In this document: in pieces, positions 43,373 to 51,323 of the stretch | Position numbering within the stretch: position 1 is the first letter of the stretch | How the letters are laid out: each line of letters begins with the position of its first letter | Assembly: GCF_015767245.1 (NCBI RefSeq) | Contig: NZ_JADOTV010000017.1 | Span: 23,950 to 87,949 of the forward strand | Origin: Aureivirga sp. CE67 | Lineage (GTDB): Bacteria; Bacteroidota; Bacteroidia; Flavobacteriales; Flavobacteriaceae | Length of the DNA: 64,000 nt | Reading direction: 5' to 3' | Translations under genes and position numbers: made by a program | The notes under the pieces: generated by a model | The model's database searches: none | What the model was told of the DNA's origin: nothing | What the model saw: only the letters and a program-made list of their open reading frames with translations

Positions 43373-44722
43373 ATGACTGGAGAAAACACTTTTGATGATT
43401 TAAATTTAAGTACATCTTTGAAAAATGCTCTGCATGATATGGGAATTGTGCATCCTACAACAATTCAGGAAAGAGTATTTTCTGAAGTAATGGCAGGAAA
43501 AGATGTAGTAGGAATTGCTCAGACTGGTACGGGTAAAACCTTTGCATATTTATTACCTAGTTTGAGACAATGGAAATTTTCAAAAGGAACTGCTCCACAA
43601 ATTTTAATTGTTGTTCCAACAAGAGAGCTTGTAACACAGGTTGTAGAAGAAGTAGAAAAGCTTACGGAATATATGAATGTTGTAGTTCGTGGAGTTTATG
43701 GAGGAACAAATATTAGAACCCAAAAAGATCTTATTTTTCAAGGTTTAGATGTATTAGTTGCTACTCCAGGTCGTTTGATTGATTTATCATTGGATGGAGT
43801 TTTAAAACTAAAAGAAATCAAGAAATTTATTATTGACGAGGTGGATGAAATGTTAAACCTTGGATTTCGTCATCAGTTAATTCAAATTTTTGATCTTTTA
43901 CCAAAAAGAACTCAAAACTTGATGTTCTCTGCAACACTTTCTGAAGATGTAGAAATTTTAATTCAAGATTTTTTCAACAATCCTCAAAAAGTAGAGGCTG
44001 CTCCTTCTGGAACACCTTTAGAGAAAATTCAACAATCTAAATATTTCACACCTAACTTTTATACAAAAATCAATCTGATCAAATTATTGATGGCTCAAGA
44101 TGAAACAATGCAAAAAGTTTTAGTCTTTGCCGGAAATAAAAAGATTGCAGATGCTGTTTATGAAACTTTACAAGATGATTTTGAAGATAAAATTGGAGTA
44201 ATTCACTCGAATAAATCTCAAAATAAACGTTTCTTATCGGTAAATAGTTTTAAAGACGGAACCTATCAATTATTAATTGCTACGGATGTTGTTGCGAGGG
44301 GAATTGATGTAGAAGGAGTAAGTCATGTAATCAATTTTGATTTACCAAATATCCCTGAAAACTACATGCACCGAATTGGTAGAACTGGACGTGCAGATAA
44401 AGAAGGTATTGCAATTAGTTTGATTTCTGAAAACGAAAAAGAGAATTTAGAAAAAGTAGAAGCTTTAATGAAATTGGAAGTTCCTACAAAAGAATTACCA
44501 GAAGATTTAGAAATTTCTACAGAATTAGCTCCAATTGAAATTCCTAGAGAAGATATTCCTGAGTTAAGAATCAAAATTCCAGTTAGAGAGGATGTAGGAC
44601 CTGCTTTTCACGAAAAAAAGGAGAAAAACAAAAAGGTTAATATGAAGAAACGTAAAGCAGAGCTAATGCGTGAAAAATATAAAAAACCTAAAACAAGAGG
44701 ACAAAAGAGAAAACGTAAATAA
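43373..44722 (+). CDS. DEAD-box RNA helicase
   Basis: A 449-residue ATP-dependent RNA helicase. Motif Q (HPTTIQERVF, 27-36), motif I AQTGTGKT (49-56), Ia PTRELVTQ, Ib VATPGRLIDL, motif II IIDEVDEML (DEVD in place of DEAD, 155-158), motif III SATL, IV VLVFAGNKK, V ATDVVARGIDVEGV and VI HRIGRTGR are all present. The C-terminal ~70 residues are highly basic (ending KKPKTRGQKRKRK), a typical unstructured RNA-binding tail of RhlE-like proteins that assist ribosome assembly or RNA turnover at low temperature. The ATG at 43373 is chosen because the -7 element ends at 43345. Confidence 0.92.
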   Translation: MTGENTFDDLNLSTSLKNALHDMGIVHPTTIQERVFSEVMAGKDVVGIAQTGTGKTFAYLLPSLRQWKFSKGTAPQILIVVPTRELVTQVVEEVEKLTEYMNVVVRGVYGGTNIRTQKDLIFQGLDVLVATPGRLIDLSLDGVLKLKEIKKFIIDEVDEMLNLGFRHQLIQIFDLLPKRTQNLMFSATLSEDVEILIQDFFNNPQKVEAAPSGTPLEKIQQSKYFTPNFYTKINLIKLLMAQDETMQKVLVFAGNKKIADAVYETLQDDFEDKIGVIHSNKSQNKRFLSVNSFKDGTYQLLIATDVVARGIDVEGVSHVINFDLPNIPENYMHRIGRTGRADKEGIAISLISENEKENLEKVEALMKLEVPTKELPEDLEISTELAPIEIPREDIPELRIKIPVREDVGPAFHEKKEKNKKVNMKKRKAELMREKYKKPKTRGQKRKRK

Positions 44723-44726
44723 AATA

Positions 44727-44756
44727 AAAAGGGGATTTGATTAATCTCCTTTTTTA
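44727..44756 (+). terminator. Helicase gene terminator
   Basis: AAAAGGGGATT pairs with AATCTCCTTTT around TGATT, followed by a T-rich tail. Confidence 0.75.
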
Positions 44757-44788
44757 TTTTCAAATAATATCATCTAATATTTTTATAC

Positions 44789-44820
44789 AAAAAAAACCAT
44801 ATCTGTATGATATGGTTCTT
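44789..44820 (-). terminator. Terminator of the small lipoprotein gene
   Basis: AACCATATC (44795-44803) pairs with GATATGGTT (44809-44817) around TGTAT. The A run at 44789-44796 gives a U tail on the minus strand. Confidence 0.7.
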
Positions 44821-44847
44821 TTAAGATCTTTCATATATAAATATATG

Positions 44848-45012
44848 TTATTTCGCTTCAGCAACAACTGTTTCGCTTTCTTCAAATTGTTTCTCTAAGT
44901 TTTGAATTTCTTGCTTAGATGCCATTCCACAACTCTTTGGTGATGATTTACAAGAAGTTAAAGACGTTGAAAAAGCAAAGCTGATCGCTAGTAAAAAAAT
45001 AATTTTTTTCAT
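44848..45012 (-). CDS. Small lipoprotein, 54 residues
   Basis: A 54-residue lipoprotein. A basic start and hydrophobic core (MKKIIFLLAISFAFSTSL) lead into the lipobox LTSC, with lipidated cysteine at 21. The mature part is only 34 residues, with a CGMAS segment and a short amphipathic acidic helix (IQNLEKQFEESETVVAEAK). It has its own terminator downstream. The start ATG is preceded by a short gap of 19 bp to the stop of the binding-protein-like gene (45032), so it is probably co-transcribed with it. No family recognised; possibly a small envelope or transporter accessory protein. Confidence 0.7.
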   Translation of the reverse strand: MKKIIFLLAISFAFSTSLTSCKSSPKSCGMASKQEIQNLEKQFEESETVVAEAK

Positions 45013-45031
45013 GTTCAATAGTTTTTCCGTA

Positions 45032-45901
45032 TCAAAGATATAATAAATTCGTGAATTCTGAAAATTTTAACTCTTTATCTATAACGTTATATTCAATCAA
45101 TTGTGATATAATTTCTTCAAATTCTTTTTTATTTAACTTTTCTCCCTGATTCCATTTCGTTAATTTTAACCACTTTAGGATATCTTCCTCTTTTTGCTCA
45201 TAACGTTCCGAAAACATTTTAGAGTATTTTTGTTTATTTTCGAAAGTGTCAAAATTTTTAGTTTTTGAATTAATTATCCTAAGAATTTTCACAATTTCTT
45301 CTTCATTTGAATCTAAAATTTCATCTCGAACTGCAATCACAAAACATGGCCAAGGCGTTGGGCAATCTCCTACACGATTGAAAGTCCCATTATCAACAAG
45401 TGGTTTTGTTGTAAAATGTTCCCACATAAAATAATCTGCTCTACCTTCTGTCAAAGCATCGATCCCTCCTTGAAGATTTCCTACAATCTCGAATTTTAAA
45501 TTATCTGTTTCCCAATGATGATTTTTCGCATTTACTTTTGCCATTAATTGTGATCCAGAACCAATTCTACTAATTGCTGCTGTTTTTCCTTCTAAATCTT
45601 CAATGGTTTCATAAGAAGATTTTCCAGCAGTATGAATTCCCCAAATAAGTGGTGAATCTACATAAGTCTGAACAATTTTTGATGGATTACCTTCTGAAAT
45701 ATCTTTTATGACACCTTCCGTAAGAATAATTGCTATATCAATTTCTCCGCTTCTAAGCGCTTTATTCATTGCTCCAGTTCCACCAGGAAAATCTTTCCAA
45801 ACTAGATTTATATTTTCAGATTCAAATAATTTTTCTTCTATTGCTAAATGCCAAGGAAGATTAAAATGCTCTGGAACTCCTCCTACAGTAATTGTTTTCA
45901 T
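45032..45901 (-). CDS. Periplasmic-binding-protein-fold protein without signal peptide (NMT1/SsuA-like)
   Basis: A 289-residue type 2 binding-protein fold. The N-terminus is MKTITVGGVPEHFNLPWHLA, with no signal peptide or lipobox and the first beta strand starting at residue 3. LVWKDFPGGTGAMNKALRSGEIDIAI (about 33-58) is the typical region linking small-ligand contact and the first hinge; LEGKTAAISRIGSGSQLMAK and NLQGGIDALTEGRADYFMWE are the second-lobe blocks of NMT1/SsuA-like proteins. No permease or ATPase gene lies beside it, so it is likely cytosolic, like the signal-less NMT1-like proteins also known in fungi, or the substrate of an enzyme pathway. Ligand unknown. Upstream lies a nucleoside phosphorylase with its own terminator. 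Confidence 0.8.
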   Translation of the reverse strand: MKTITVGGVPEHFNLPWHLAIEEKLFESENINLVWKDFPGGTGAMNKALRSGEIDIAIILTEGVIKDISEGNPSKIVQTYVDSPLIWGIHTAGKSSYETIEDLEGKTAAISRIGSGSQLMAKVNAKNHHWETDNLKFEIVGNLQGGIDALTEGRADYFMWEHFTTKPLVDNGTFNRVGDCPTPWPCFVIAVRDEILDSNEEEIVKILRIINSKTKNFDTFENKQKYSKMFSERYEQKEEDILKWLKLTKWNQGEKLNKKEFEEIISQLIEYNVIDKELKFSEFTNLLYL

Positions 45902-45930
45902 TTGTTATTAATTATAAAAGGTATAAAAAT

Positions 45931-45957
45931 AAAAAAAGCTTTCTTACGAAAGCTTTT
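45931..45957 (-). terminator. Terminator of the nucleoside phosphorylase gene
   Basis: AAAAGCTTTC (45934-45943) and GAAAGCTTTT (45948-45957) pair perfectly around TTAC; the A run on the left gives a U tail on the minus strand. Confidence 0.75.
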
Positions 45958-45976
45958 CAACAGAATATTTTAAATT

Positions 45977-46849
45977 TTATTCGGCTAATTTGTCTAAAGT
46001 ATACTTGATAATATCTTCAACAGCTTTGTATGGATTTTTACTAAAAGTCATATTTGCTCTGTTTGCAATAATTGCATTCATTGAACAAGCATGATGTCCT
46101 AATAATTTTGCTAATCCGTAGATTGCTGAAGTTTCCATTTCAAGGTTAGTTACTCTTGTTCCGTTATATTCGAAACAATCCATTTTTCTGTTTAAGTCGT
46201 TATCTTGAATTGGTAATCTCAAAATTCTTCCTTGTGGTCCGTAGAATCCTCCTGCAGTTCCTGTAATTCCTTCAAAAGTCTGATCACTAGAAAGTTTTTC
46301 TTCTAGCATCTCACTATTTCTAACAATATAAGGTCTTGCTTTTCTTGGACTCCAATTTGTGTGGGCAATAAATGCGTCTTCCATTTCTTTTTCAAGAATA
46401 TGTTCTGCATCATATGAATGAATCAAACCATCCATTCCTAAACCATATCTACCTAAAACGAATGAATCTACAGGAATATCTGCTTGTAAAGAACCAGAAG
46501 TTCCGATACGTACAAAATTTAATGGTGTAATCTTATCTTTTATTGTTCTTGTTTCAAAATCAATATTAACAAGAGCATCTAACTCATTTAAAACAATATC
46601 AATATTGTCTGGTCCAATTCCTGTTGAAACTACAGAAAAACGTTTTCCTTTATAAGTTCCAGTAATCGTTCTAAATTCTCTTTTTTGAATATCCTCCTCA
46701 ATAGAATCAAAGTGTTCTGCAACAATTGGCACTCTGTGCTGATCTCCTACTAAAATTATGTTTGTTGCAATATCTTCTGGTCTTAAATTCAAATGATAAA
46801 CACTACCATTTGGATTGATAATTAATTCTGATTCTCCAATCCTTCTCAT
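45977..46849 (-). CDS. Nucleoside phosphorylase (uridine phosphorylase-like)
   Basis: A 290-residue family 1 nucleoside phosphorylase, which splits nucleosides with phosphate into base and ribose 1-phosphate. The phosphate-binding stretch VGDQHRVPIVAEHF (34-47), the GTYKGKRFSVVSTGIGPDNI block, RIGTSGSLQADIPV and the ribose-contacting NLEMETSAIYGLAKLLGHHA are present. The NLEMETSA form fits uridine phosphorylase-like members, although base specificity cannot be fixed here. The ATG at 46849 is chosen; the frame extends to a TTG at 46900 but the extra 17 residues are not expected in the family. Confidence 0.85.
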   Translation of the reverse strand: MRRIGESELIINPNGSVYHLNLRPEDIATNIILVGDQHRVPIVAEHFDSIEEDIQKREFRTITGTYKGKRFSVVSTGIGPDNIDIVLNELDALVNIDFETRTIKDKITPLNFVRIGTSGSLQADIPVDSFVLGRYGLGMDGLIHSYDAEHILEKEMEDAFIAHTNWSPRKARPYIVRNSEMLEEKLSSDQTFEGITGTAGGFYGPQGRILRLPIQDNDLNRKMDCFEYNGTRVTNLEMETSAIYGLAKLLGHHACSMNAIIANRANMTFSKNPYKAVEDIIKYTLDKLAE

Positions 46850-46965
46850 ATTAAATTCATTTAGGTTAACTAAATTATCTAGGTAATTATATTTTAACAA
46901 ATCCTGTCCAAATTACTAATTATCACATGGAATCACTAATTAATAAAGTTAGTTCCTTGTTAAAA

Positions 46966-47322
46966 TTAACCACCTACTCTCTTCACGTTGTATCCTTCTT
47001 TCTTAAGGATTTCCATTATTTTATCTCGGTAATTTCCTTGAATAATGATCTCCTCTTCTTTTACACTTCCTCCAACTCCACATTTTGTTTTTAGAAGTTT
47101 TGCTAAAGCTTTCAAATCTTCTTCTGATCCAATAAATCCTCTAACGATAGTAACGGTTTTACCTCCTCTTCCTTTATTAGAAAAAACGGCTTCTAGTCTT
47201 TGCTCTTTTGGTGCTAAAGTATCTGCTACCTCGTCCGACCCATATTCAAAATCATCATTTGTAGAAAACACAAAACCTCCTAGAGCAGATAAATCATTTA
47301 TCTTTTTCTCTTTTTTTCCCAT
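46966..47322 (-). CDS. yciH: SUI1/YciH family translation factor
   Basis: A 118-residue protein of the eIF1/SUI1 family. Residues 35-118 form the SUI1 fold: RLEAVFSNKGRGGKTVTIVR (42-61), FIGSEEDLKALAKLLKTKCG and the C-terminal GGSVKEEEIIIQGNYRDKIM block. Bacterial YciH may influence start-codon fidelity or non-canonical initiation complexes. The N-terminal 34 residues are variable. It overlaps the 3' end of the 61-residue gene by 25 bp, so translation is probably coupled. The symbol follows the E. coli homologue. Confidence 0.9.
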   Translation of the reverse strand: MGKKEKKINDLSALGGFVFSTNDDFEYGSDEVADTLAPKEQRLEAVFSNKGRGGKTVTIVRGFIGSEEDLKALAKLLKTKCGVGGSVKEEEIIIQGNYRDKIMEILKKEGYNVKRVGG

Positions 47323-47483
47323 AATTTATATCTAAAATGTTTTACGGCTGCATAAATTAAAATACCAAGTCCTATAAATACAAGAGCAATATAGCAAAGA
47401 TGACAATGCTCTTTTACTTTCATAGCTCCGATAAATATTGCAATACTTAGCATTGCTAATTTGATTGGACTTGCTTCACTCAT
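47298..47483 (-). CDS. Small two-helix membrane protein, 61 residues
   Basis: A 61-residue protein with two hydrophobic segments (about 7-21 and 30-48) separated by a short loop with a CHLC motif (KEHCHLCYIAL), and a strongly basic tail (KLWEKKRKR). It could bind metal or haem through CHLC, but that is not shown. Its start overlaps the stop of the 56-residue gene by 4 bp (ATGA) and its stop lies 25 bp inside the SUI1 gene. The overlaps on both sides and the absence of other explanation for the open frame support a real gene. Family not recognised. Confidence 0.6.
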   Translation of the reverse strand: MSEASPIKLAMLSIAIFIGAMKVKEHCHLCYIALVFIGLGILIYAAVKHFRYKLWEKKRKR

Positions 47484-47650
47484 TTTTTCTTTATTTTATT
47501 GTAAGCAAAAATAAGTACTGCTAAAGTCTCAAAAAGTACTCCAATCCCCATTAGTAGAGGAGCTTGTTTCCAGTCGAAAAACTGAGAAACAGCTCCTATA
47601 ACTAATAAGAATATTCCAAATGTGAATGTTGAAATAACTGTTTTATTCAT
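47480..47650 (-). CDS. Tiny membrane protein resembling GldL transmembrane region, 56 residues
   Basis: A 56-residue protein with two membrane segments: FTFGIFLLVIGAVSQFF (9-25) and PLLMGIGVLFETLAVLIFAY (31-50), ending in NKIKKK. The pattern IGAxxxxxxWxxAPLLMxIGxxxEtxxFAL recalls the N-terminal membrane part of GldL, the T9SS/gliding motor protein, from memory only. It starts with ATG at 47650 (7 bp before the stop of the oxygenase gene at 47658) and overlaps the next gene by 4 bp, so it is translationally coupled. It could be a degenerate or miniature relative of GldL; no gldM or gldN is near. Confidence 0.55.
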   Translation of the reverse strand: MNKTVISTFTFGIFLLVIGAVSQFFDWKQAPLLMGIGVLFETLAVLIFAYNKIKKK

Positions 47651-47657
47651 TATTTTT

Positions 47658-48602
47658 TTATAATAATCCTAATTCTCTTAAACGCTCATTTAAGAATTCT
47701 CCTGCAGTACAGTCTTCATAAAGTTTAGGATGCTCTTCATCGATACAATTTTCTAAACAATTTAAAGGCATATCACTCTTTGGGTGTGTGAAGAAAGGAA
47801 TTGAAAATCTTGACTCTCCCCATTCTTCTTTTGGTGGGTTTACTACACGGTGAATTGTAGAACGTAATTTGTTGTTTGTTAATCTTTGTAACATGTCTCC
47901 AACATTAATTACTAATTGTTCTGGTAATGCTGTTACAGAAATCCACTCTTCTTGTTTGTTTTTAACTTGTAGTCCTGCAGCAGAAGCTCCCATTAATAAA
48001 GTAATTAAGTTAATGTCTCCATGCTCTGCAGCACGTACTGCACTCTTAGGCTCCGATTTGATCGGTGGGTAGTGAATTGGACGTAAAATACTATTTCCAT
48101 TATGAACGTATTTATCAAAATACATTTCATCAAGGTCACAGTATAAAGCTAAAGCTCTTAGAACATAAGTTGCTGTTTTTTCTAATTGCTTATAAATTTC
48201 GTTTCCTGTTTCGTTAAAGCCTTCTACTTCTTTAACGATTACATTTTCTGGATACTGTGCTTTTAATTCTGCGTCGTCTTCTACTTCTTGTCCAAAGTGC
48301 CAGAATTCTTTTAAGTCACCTTCTTCAAACCCTTTTGCACTCTCTTTTCCAAAAGAAGTATACCCTCTTTGTCCTCCGATTCCTTCGATTTCGTAAGACT
48401 TCTTAACGTCTGTCGGCAAGTTGTAAAATGCTTTGATCTTGTCATAAAGCCTTTCAGATAACTCATCAGATAGGAAATGCCCTTTTAATGCCACAAATCC
48501 AATTTCTTCATAAGCTTGACCAATCTCTCTTACAAACTTTTGCTTTCTTTCCTCATCTCCTGATAAAAAATCAGCTAAATCTACGCTAGGTATATTCTTC
48601 AT
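47658..48602 (-). CDS. 2-oxoglutarate/Fe(II)-dependent oxygenase (isopenicillin-N-synthase-like)
   Basis: A 314-residue oxygenase. N-terminal DIOX_N-like part (IPSVDLADFLSGDEERKQKF, YEEIGFVALKGH) and the jelly-roll core with metal ligands H194, D196 (EHGDINLITLL) and H251 (IHRVVNP); the 2-oxoglutarate-contacting R265 and S267 are in ESRFSIPFF. All facial-triad residues are present, so it should be active. Substrate unknown; relatives hydroxylate or desaturate small molecules. It is followed by the tiny membrane protein genes and yciH, with an 8-bp gap. Confidence 0.85.
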   Translation of the reverse strand: MKNIPSVDLADFLSGDEERKQKFVREIGQAYEEIGFVALKGHFLSDELSERLYDKIKAFYNLPTDVKKSYEIEGIGGQRGYTSFGKESAKGFEEGDLKEFWHFGQEVEDDAELKAQYPENVIVKEVEGFNETGNEIYKQLEKTATYVLRALALYCDLDEMYFDKYVHNGNSILRPIHYPPIKSEPKSAVRAAEHGDINLITLLMGASAAGLQVKNKQEEWISVTALPEQLVINVGDMLQRLTNNKLRSTIHRVVNPPKEEWGESRFSIPFFTHPKSDMPLNCLENCIDEEHPKLYEDCTAGEFLNERLRELGLL

Positions 48603-48628
48603 CTCTCTTAATTATGTTTGTTGTTTAT

Positions 48629-49339
48629 TTATTTTTTCTTTTTATGAAAAGGAATCACATACGAGATTGTATAATTAAATGTAATTCCAGAGTCGTTGGC
48701 ATAAACTCTCTCAAACCCAGGAATGTATAAATTCCTAAAATTATCCGGTTGTTTACTTGTAAAAAGTTTTTCAACACTAACACTTGCTCCTAAAAACAAA
48801 TTTTTAAATGTTTCTACTTTCATACCAGCGACTAATGCTCCCCAGTGAGCATCCAAATTATCAAATTCTTGAGGAGTTTCAATTGTTTGCTGTGGAAAAT
48901 AATCCCCAATTTGATAAATTGTATAACTGTTTAATGTTTGTGAAAAACGACCATATCCATAACGAAATCCAAAATAAATTTCATTATTCATATCTAACCA
49001 ATTTTCATAAACATTATAATTTAAACCAATAGTTCCGTAAAAACCTTTGGTTGTAAAATTCAAATAATCTTCTTCACGAGTGTGGTCATCAAAACCAAAC
49101 TCACCTGCGATATAAAGATTTTGGCCAATTCTATAATCTGCAACAACCTGAAAAGCTTTCTTATCTTTTTCAAAAGCTGTAATTATAGGTTTGCTAATAT
49201 CAACTCCAATACGAATACCTCCGTATTTTTGTTTAGCTGCCAAAGAATCTGTTTTCTCTTCTTTATTTTGTTGAGAAAAAGCAGTAAAAGATAAAAGGAA
49301 AATACTAATGGTAAATGTTAATATGTGTTTCATTTTCAT
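48629..49339 (-). CDS. DUF6048 family outer-membrane protein
   Basis: A 236-residue exported protein. Signal peptide at about 1-22 (ending TAFSQ). The remainder alternates short beta strands with aromatic residues (GGIRIGVDISKPIITAFE, FYGTIGLNYNVYENW, NEIYFGFRYGYGRF, ITFNYTISYVIPF at the C-terminus), an outer-membrane beta-barrel pattern of the DUF6048 family found in Bacteroidota. Two ATGs (49339, 49333) are possible. It overlaps the DUF6452 gene by 35 bp. The gene order rlmD - DUF6452 - DUF6048 suggests a conserved flavobacterial cluster. Function unknown. Confidence 0.82.
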   Translation of the reverse strand: MKMKHILTFTISIFLLSFTAFSQQNKEEKTDSLAAKQKYGGIRIGVDISKPIITAFEKDKKAFQVVADYRIGQNLYIAGEFGFDDHTREEDYLNFTTKGFYGTIGLNYNVYENWLDMNNEIYFGFRYGYGRFSQTLNSYTIYQIGDYFPQQTIETPQEFDNLDAHWGALVAGMKVETFKNLFLGASVSVEKLFTSKQPDNFRNLYIPGFERVYANDSGITFNYTISYVIPFHKKKK

Positions 49340-49763
49340 CTTTTACATTATTATTTAAAATTTCTATTTCTCTAATCCACTCTGTAGTATAATTCGGAAT
49401 TTCTAACTCATCAAATACAGTTTTAAAACCACATGATCTTGAAACAAATTCGTCTTTTCCACCATAAGTGAATTCAATATTATCTACTAGTTCATTATTT
49501 GAAAACAAATACTTTGTAAAATCTTCTGTTACATCCAAAGGAATTGCAATAGAATCTGTATTTACTCCAAAATAATCAGGTAAACTATCTTTATCTTGTG
49601 CCCAAACATAAAAATCTGTCACCTGTTTTCTTTCTGTTCTATCAAAGTTATTATAAAATTTAATAATTAACCTTGGAGTTGTAGCATCCGTACAAATTTC
49701 ATCTCGATCACAAGATATCAAAGTTGCGATGATAGACAGAAAAATGAACATGTATTTTCTCAT
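49305..49763 (-). CDS. DUF6452 family lipoprotein
   Basis: A 152-residue lipoprotein. MRKYMFIFLSIIATLISC carries a lipobox (LISC, lipidated C18), followed by DRDEICTDATTPRLIIKFYN, the typical DUF6452 start. Its 3' end overlaps the DUF6048 gene by 35 bp, an unusually long overlap that implies coupled translation and joint function, probably at the outer membrane. Start ATG at 49763. It follows rlmD by 72 bp in the same direction. Confidence 0.8.
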   Translation of the reverse strand: MRKYMFIFLSIIATLISCDRDEICTDATTPRLIIKFYNNFDRTERKQVTDFYVWAQDKDSLPDYFGVNTDSIAIPLDVTEDFTKYLFSNNELVDNIEFTYGGKDEFVSRSCGFKTVFDELEIPNYTTEWIREIEILNNNVKDENETHINIYH

Positions 49764-49835
49764 AAAATAATCTTTAATTATATAAGCTGCAATTTACGAT
49801 TTAAAATTTCCAAAAATCAGAAGATTCTGAAAATT

Positions 49836-51245
49836 TTAGCGTTTTTCTAATAAAACAACATTCTCCACATGATGTGTTTGTGGGAACATGTCTACAGCTT
49901 GCGTTTTAACTATTTTATATTGCTCATCCATCAATGCTAAATCTCTTGCTTGTGTTGCAGAATTACAACTTACATAAACTACTCTTTTTGGAGCAATTTC
50001 TAAGATTTTTGCAACCACATTTTTATGCATTCCGTCTCTTGGTGGGTCTGTAATAATTACATCTGGATGTCCGTGTGTAGCAATGAAAGTATCATTGAAA
50101 ACATCTTTCATGTCTCCTGCAAAAAACTCCGTATTATCAATATTGTTTGTTTTTGCATTTAACTTCGCATCCTTAATTGCATCTGGTACAGCTTCTACTC
50201 CAATTACTTTTTTCGCTTTTTTAGCAACGAATTGTGCAATTGTTCCTGTTCCAGTATATAAATCATAAACTAATTCTTCTCCAGTTAAACCAGCAAAGTC
50301 TCTAGTGATTTTATATAATTCGTATGCTTGTTCTGAATTTGTTTGGTAAAAAGATTTTGGTCCAATCTTAAAACGAAGTCCTTCCATTTCTTCAAAAATG
50401 TGATCTCTTCCGTGATAAAGAATAATATCTTGATCATATAAAGTATCATTCGCCTTACCATTAATCACATATTGTAACGAAGTAATTTGTGGGAATTTTT
50501 CTAAAACAGCTTTTAATAAAGCTTCCCTTTTTTCTTTATCATCTTGGAAGAACTGAATCACCAACATGATTTCTCCAGTAGAAGCAATACGAAGCATCAT
50601 AGTACGAAGCATTCCTGAATGTTCTCTTGGATTAAAGAATTCAATATTATTTTCTATTCCATAGTTTTTGATGAAATTACGAATTTCATTTGAGGGAGCT
50701 TCTTGTAAATGACATTCGTCGATGTCTAAAATCTTGTCCCACATTCCAGAAATATGGAATCCACAAGCATTTCTGTTCGAAACTTCTTCTTTTGATTCGA
50801 TTTCTTCAAAAGTCAACCAACGTGAACTTGAGAAAGAAAATTCCATCTTATTTCTATAATTGTAAACTGTCTTACAACCTAAAATAGGTGTAACTTCAGG
50901 AAGTTCTACGTGTCCAATTCTAGTTAAATTATTTACAACCTCTTTTTCTTTATATTCTATCTGAGATTGATAATCCATGTGCTGCCATTTACAACCACCA
51001 CAATATTCGAAGTGCTTACAAACTGGCTCCGCTCTTTTCTCAGAAAGTTTATGAAACTTAATCGCTTTTCCTTCGAAATAAGCTTTTCTTTTTCTTCCTG
51101 TTTGGATATCTACTACATCACCTGGAATTGCATTTGTTAAAAAAATCACTCTTCCATCAGGAGCTTTAGCAACACTCTTTCCTCTTGCTCCTGCATCAAT
51201 TACTTCTATATTTTCGAAAATATAATTTTTCTTCTTTCTTCCCAT
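49836..51245 (-). CDS. rlmD: 23S rRNA (uracil-1939-C5)-methyltransferase RlmD
   Basis: A 469-residue SAM-dependent rRNA methyltransferase. N-terminal TRAM domain (NIEVIDAGARGKSVAKAPDG, 12-31), a [4Fe-4S] cluster region with C76, C82, C85 (CKHFEYCGGCKWQH), and a C-terminal Rossmann core with VYDLYTGTGTIAQFVA, the acceptor motif DPPRDGMHKNV and the catalytic VYVSCNSATQARDL. All key residues are present. A -7 promoter element lies only 4 bp before the ATG (51250-51257), so the message would be leaderless or start close to the ATG. Confidence 0.93.
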   Translation of the reverse strand: MGRKKKNYIFENIEVIDAGARGKSVAKAPDGRVIFLTNAIPGDVVDIQTGRKRKAYFEGKAIKFHKLSEKRAEPVCKHFEYCGGCKWQHMDYQSQIEYKEKEVVNNLTRIGHVELPEVTPILGCKTVYNYRNKMEFSFSSSRWLTFEEIESKEEVSNRNACGFHISGMWDKILDIDECHLQEAPSNEIRNFIKNYGIENNIEFFNPREHSGMLRTMMLRIASTGEIMLVIQFFQDDKEKREALLKAVLEKFPQITSLQYVINGKANDTLYDQDIILYHGRDHIFEEMEGLRFKIGPKSFYQTNSEQAYELYKITRDFAGLTGEELVYDLYTGTGTIAQFVAKKAKKVIGVEAVPDAIKDAKLNAKTNNIDNTEFFAGDMKDVFNDTFIATHGHPDVIITDPPRDGMHKNVVAKILEIAPKRVVYVSCNSATQARDLALMDEQYKIVKTQAVDMFPQTHHVENVVLLEKR

Positions 51246-51249
51246 TCGG

Positions 51250-51257
51250 CAAAGATA
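51250..51257 (-). promoter_or_regulatory. -7 promoter element of rlmD, next to the ATG
   Basis: On the minus strand TATCTTTG fits TAnnTTTG and ends 4 bp before the rlmD ATG. This predicts a leaderless transcript. Confidence 0.6.
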
Positions 51258-51269
51258 CTATTTTCTAAT

Positions 51270-51301
51270 AAAAAAAGCATCTCTATTTTAAAGAGATGCT
51301 T
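51270..51301 (-). terminator. Cytochrome c gene terminator
   Basis: AAGCATCTCT (51275-51284) and AGAGATGCTT (51292-51301) pair perfectly around ATTTTAA; the A run at 51270-51276 gives a U tail on the minus strand. It isolates the cytochrome gene from rlmD. Confidence 0.8.
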
Positions 51302-51323
51302 AAAATTTTTAAAACAAAGTGCT

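Noticed and set aside
46850..46900. TTG start adding 17 residues to the nucleoside phosphorylase
   Set aside because: The ATG at 46849 begins right before the conserved MRRIGESELIINPNGSVYHL start; the extra residues fit no family feature.
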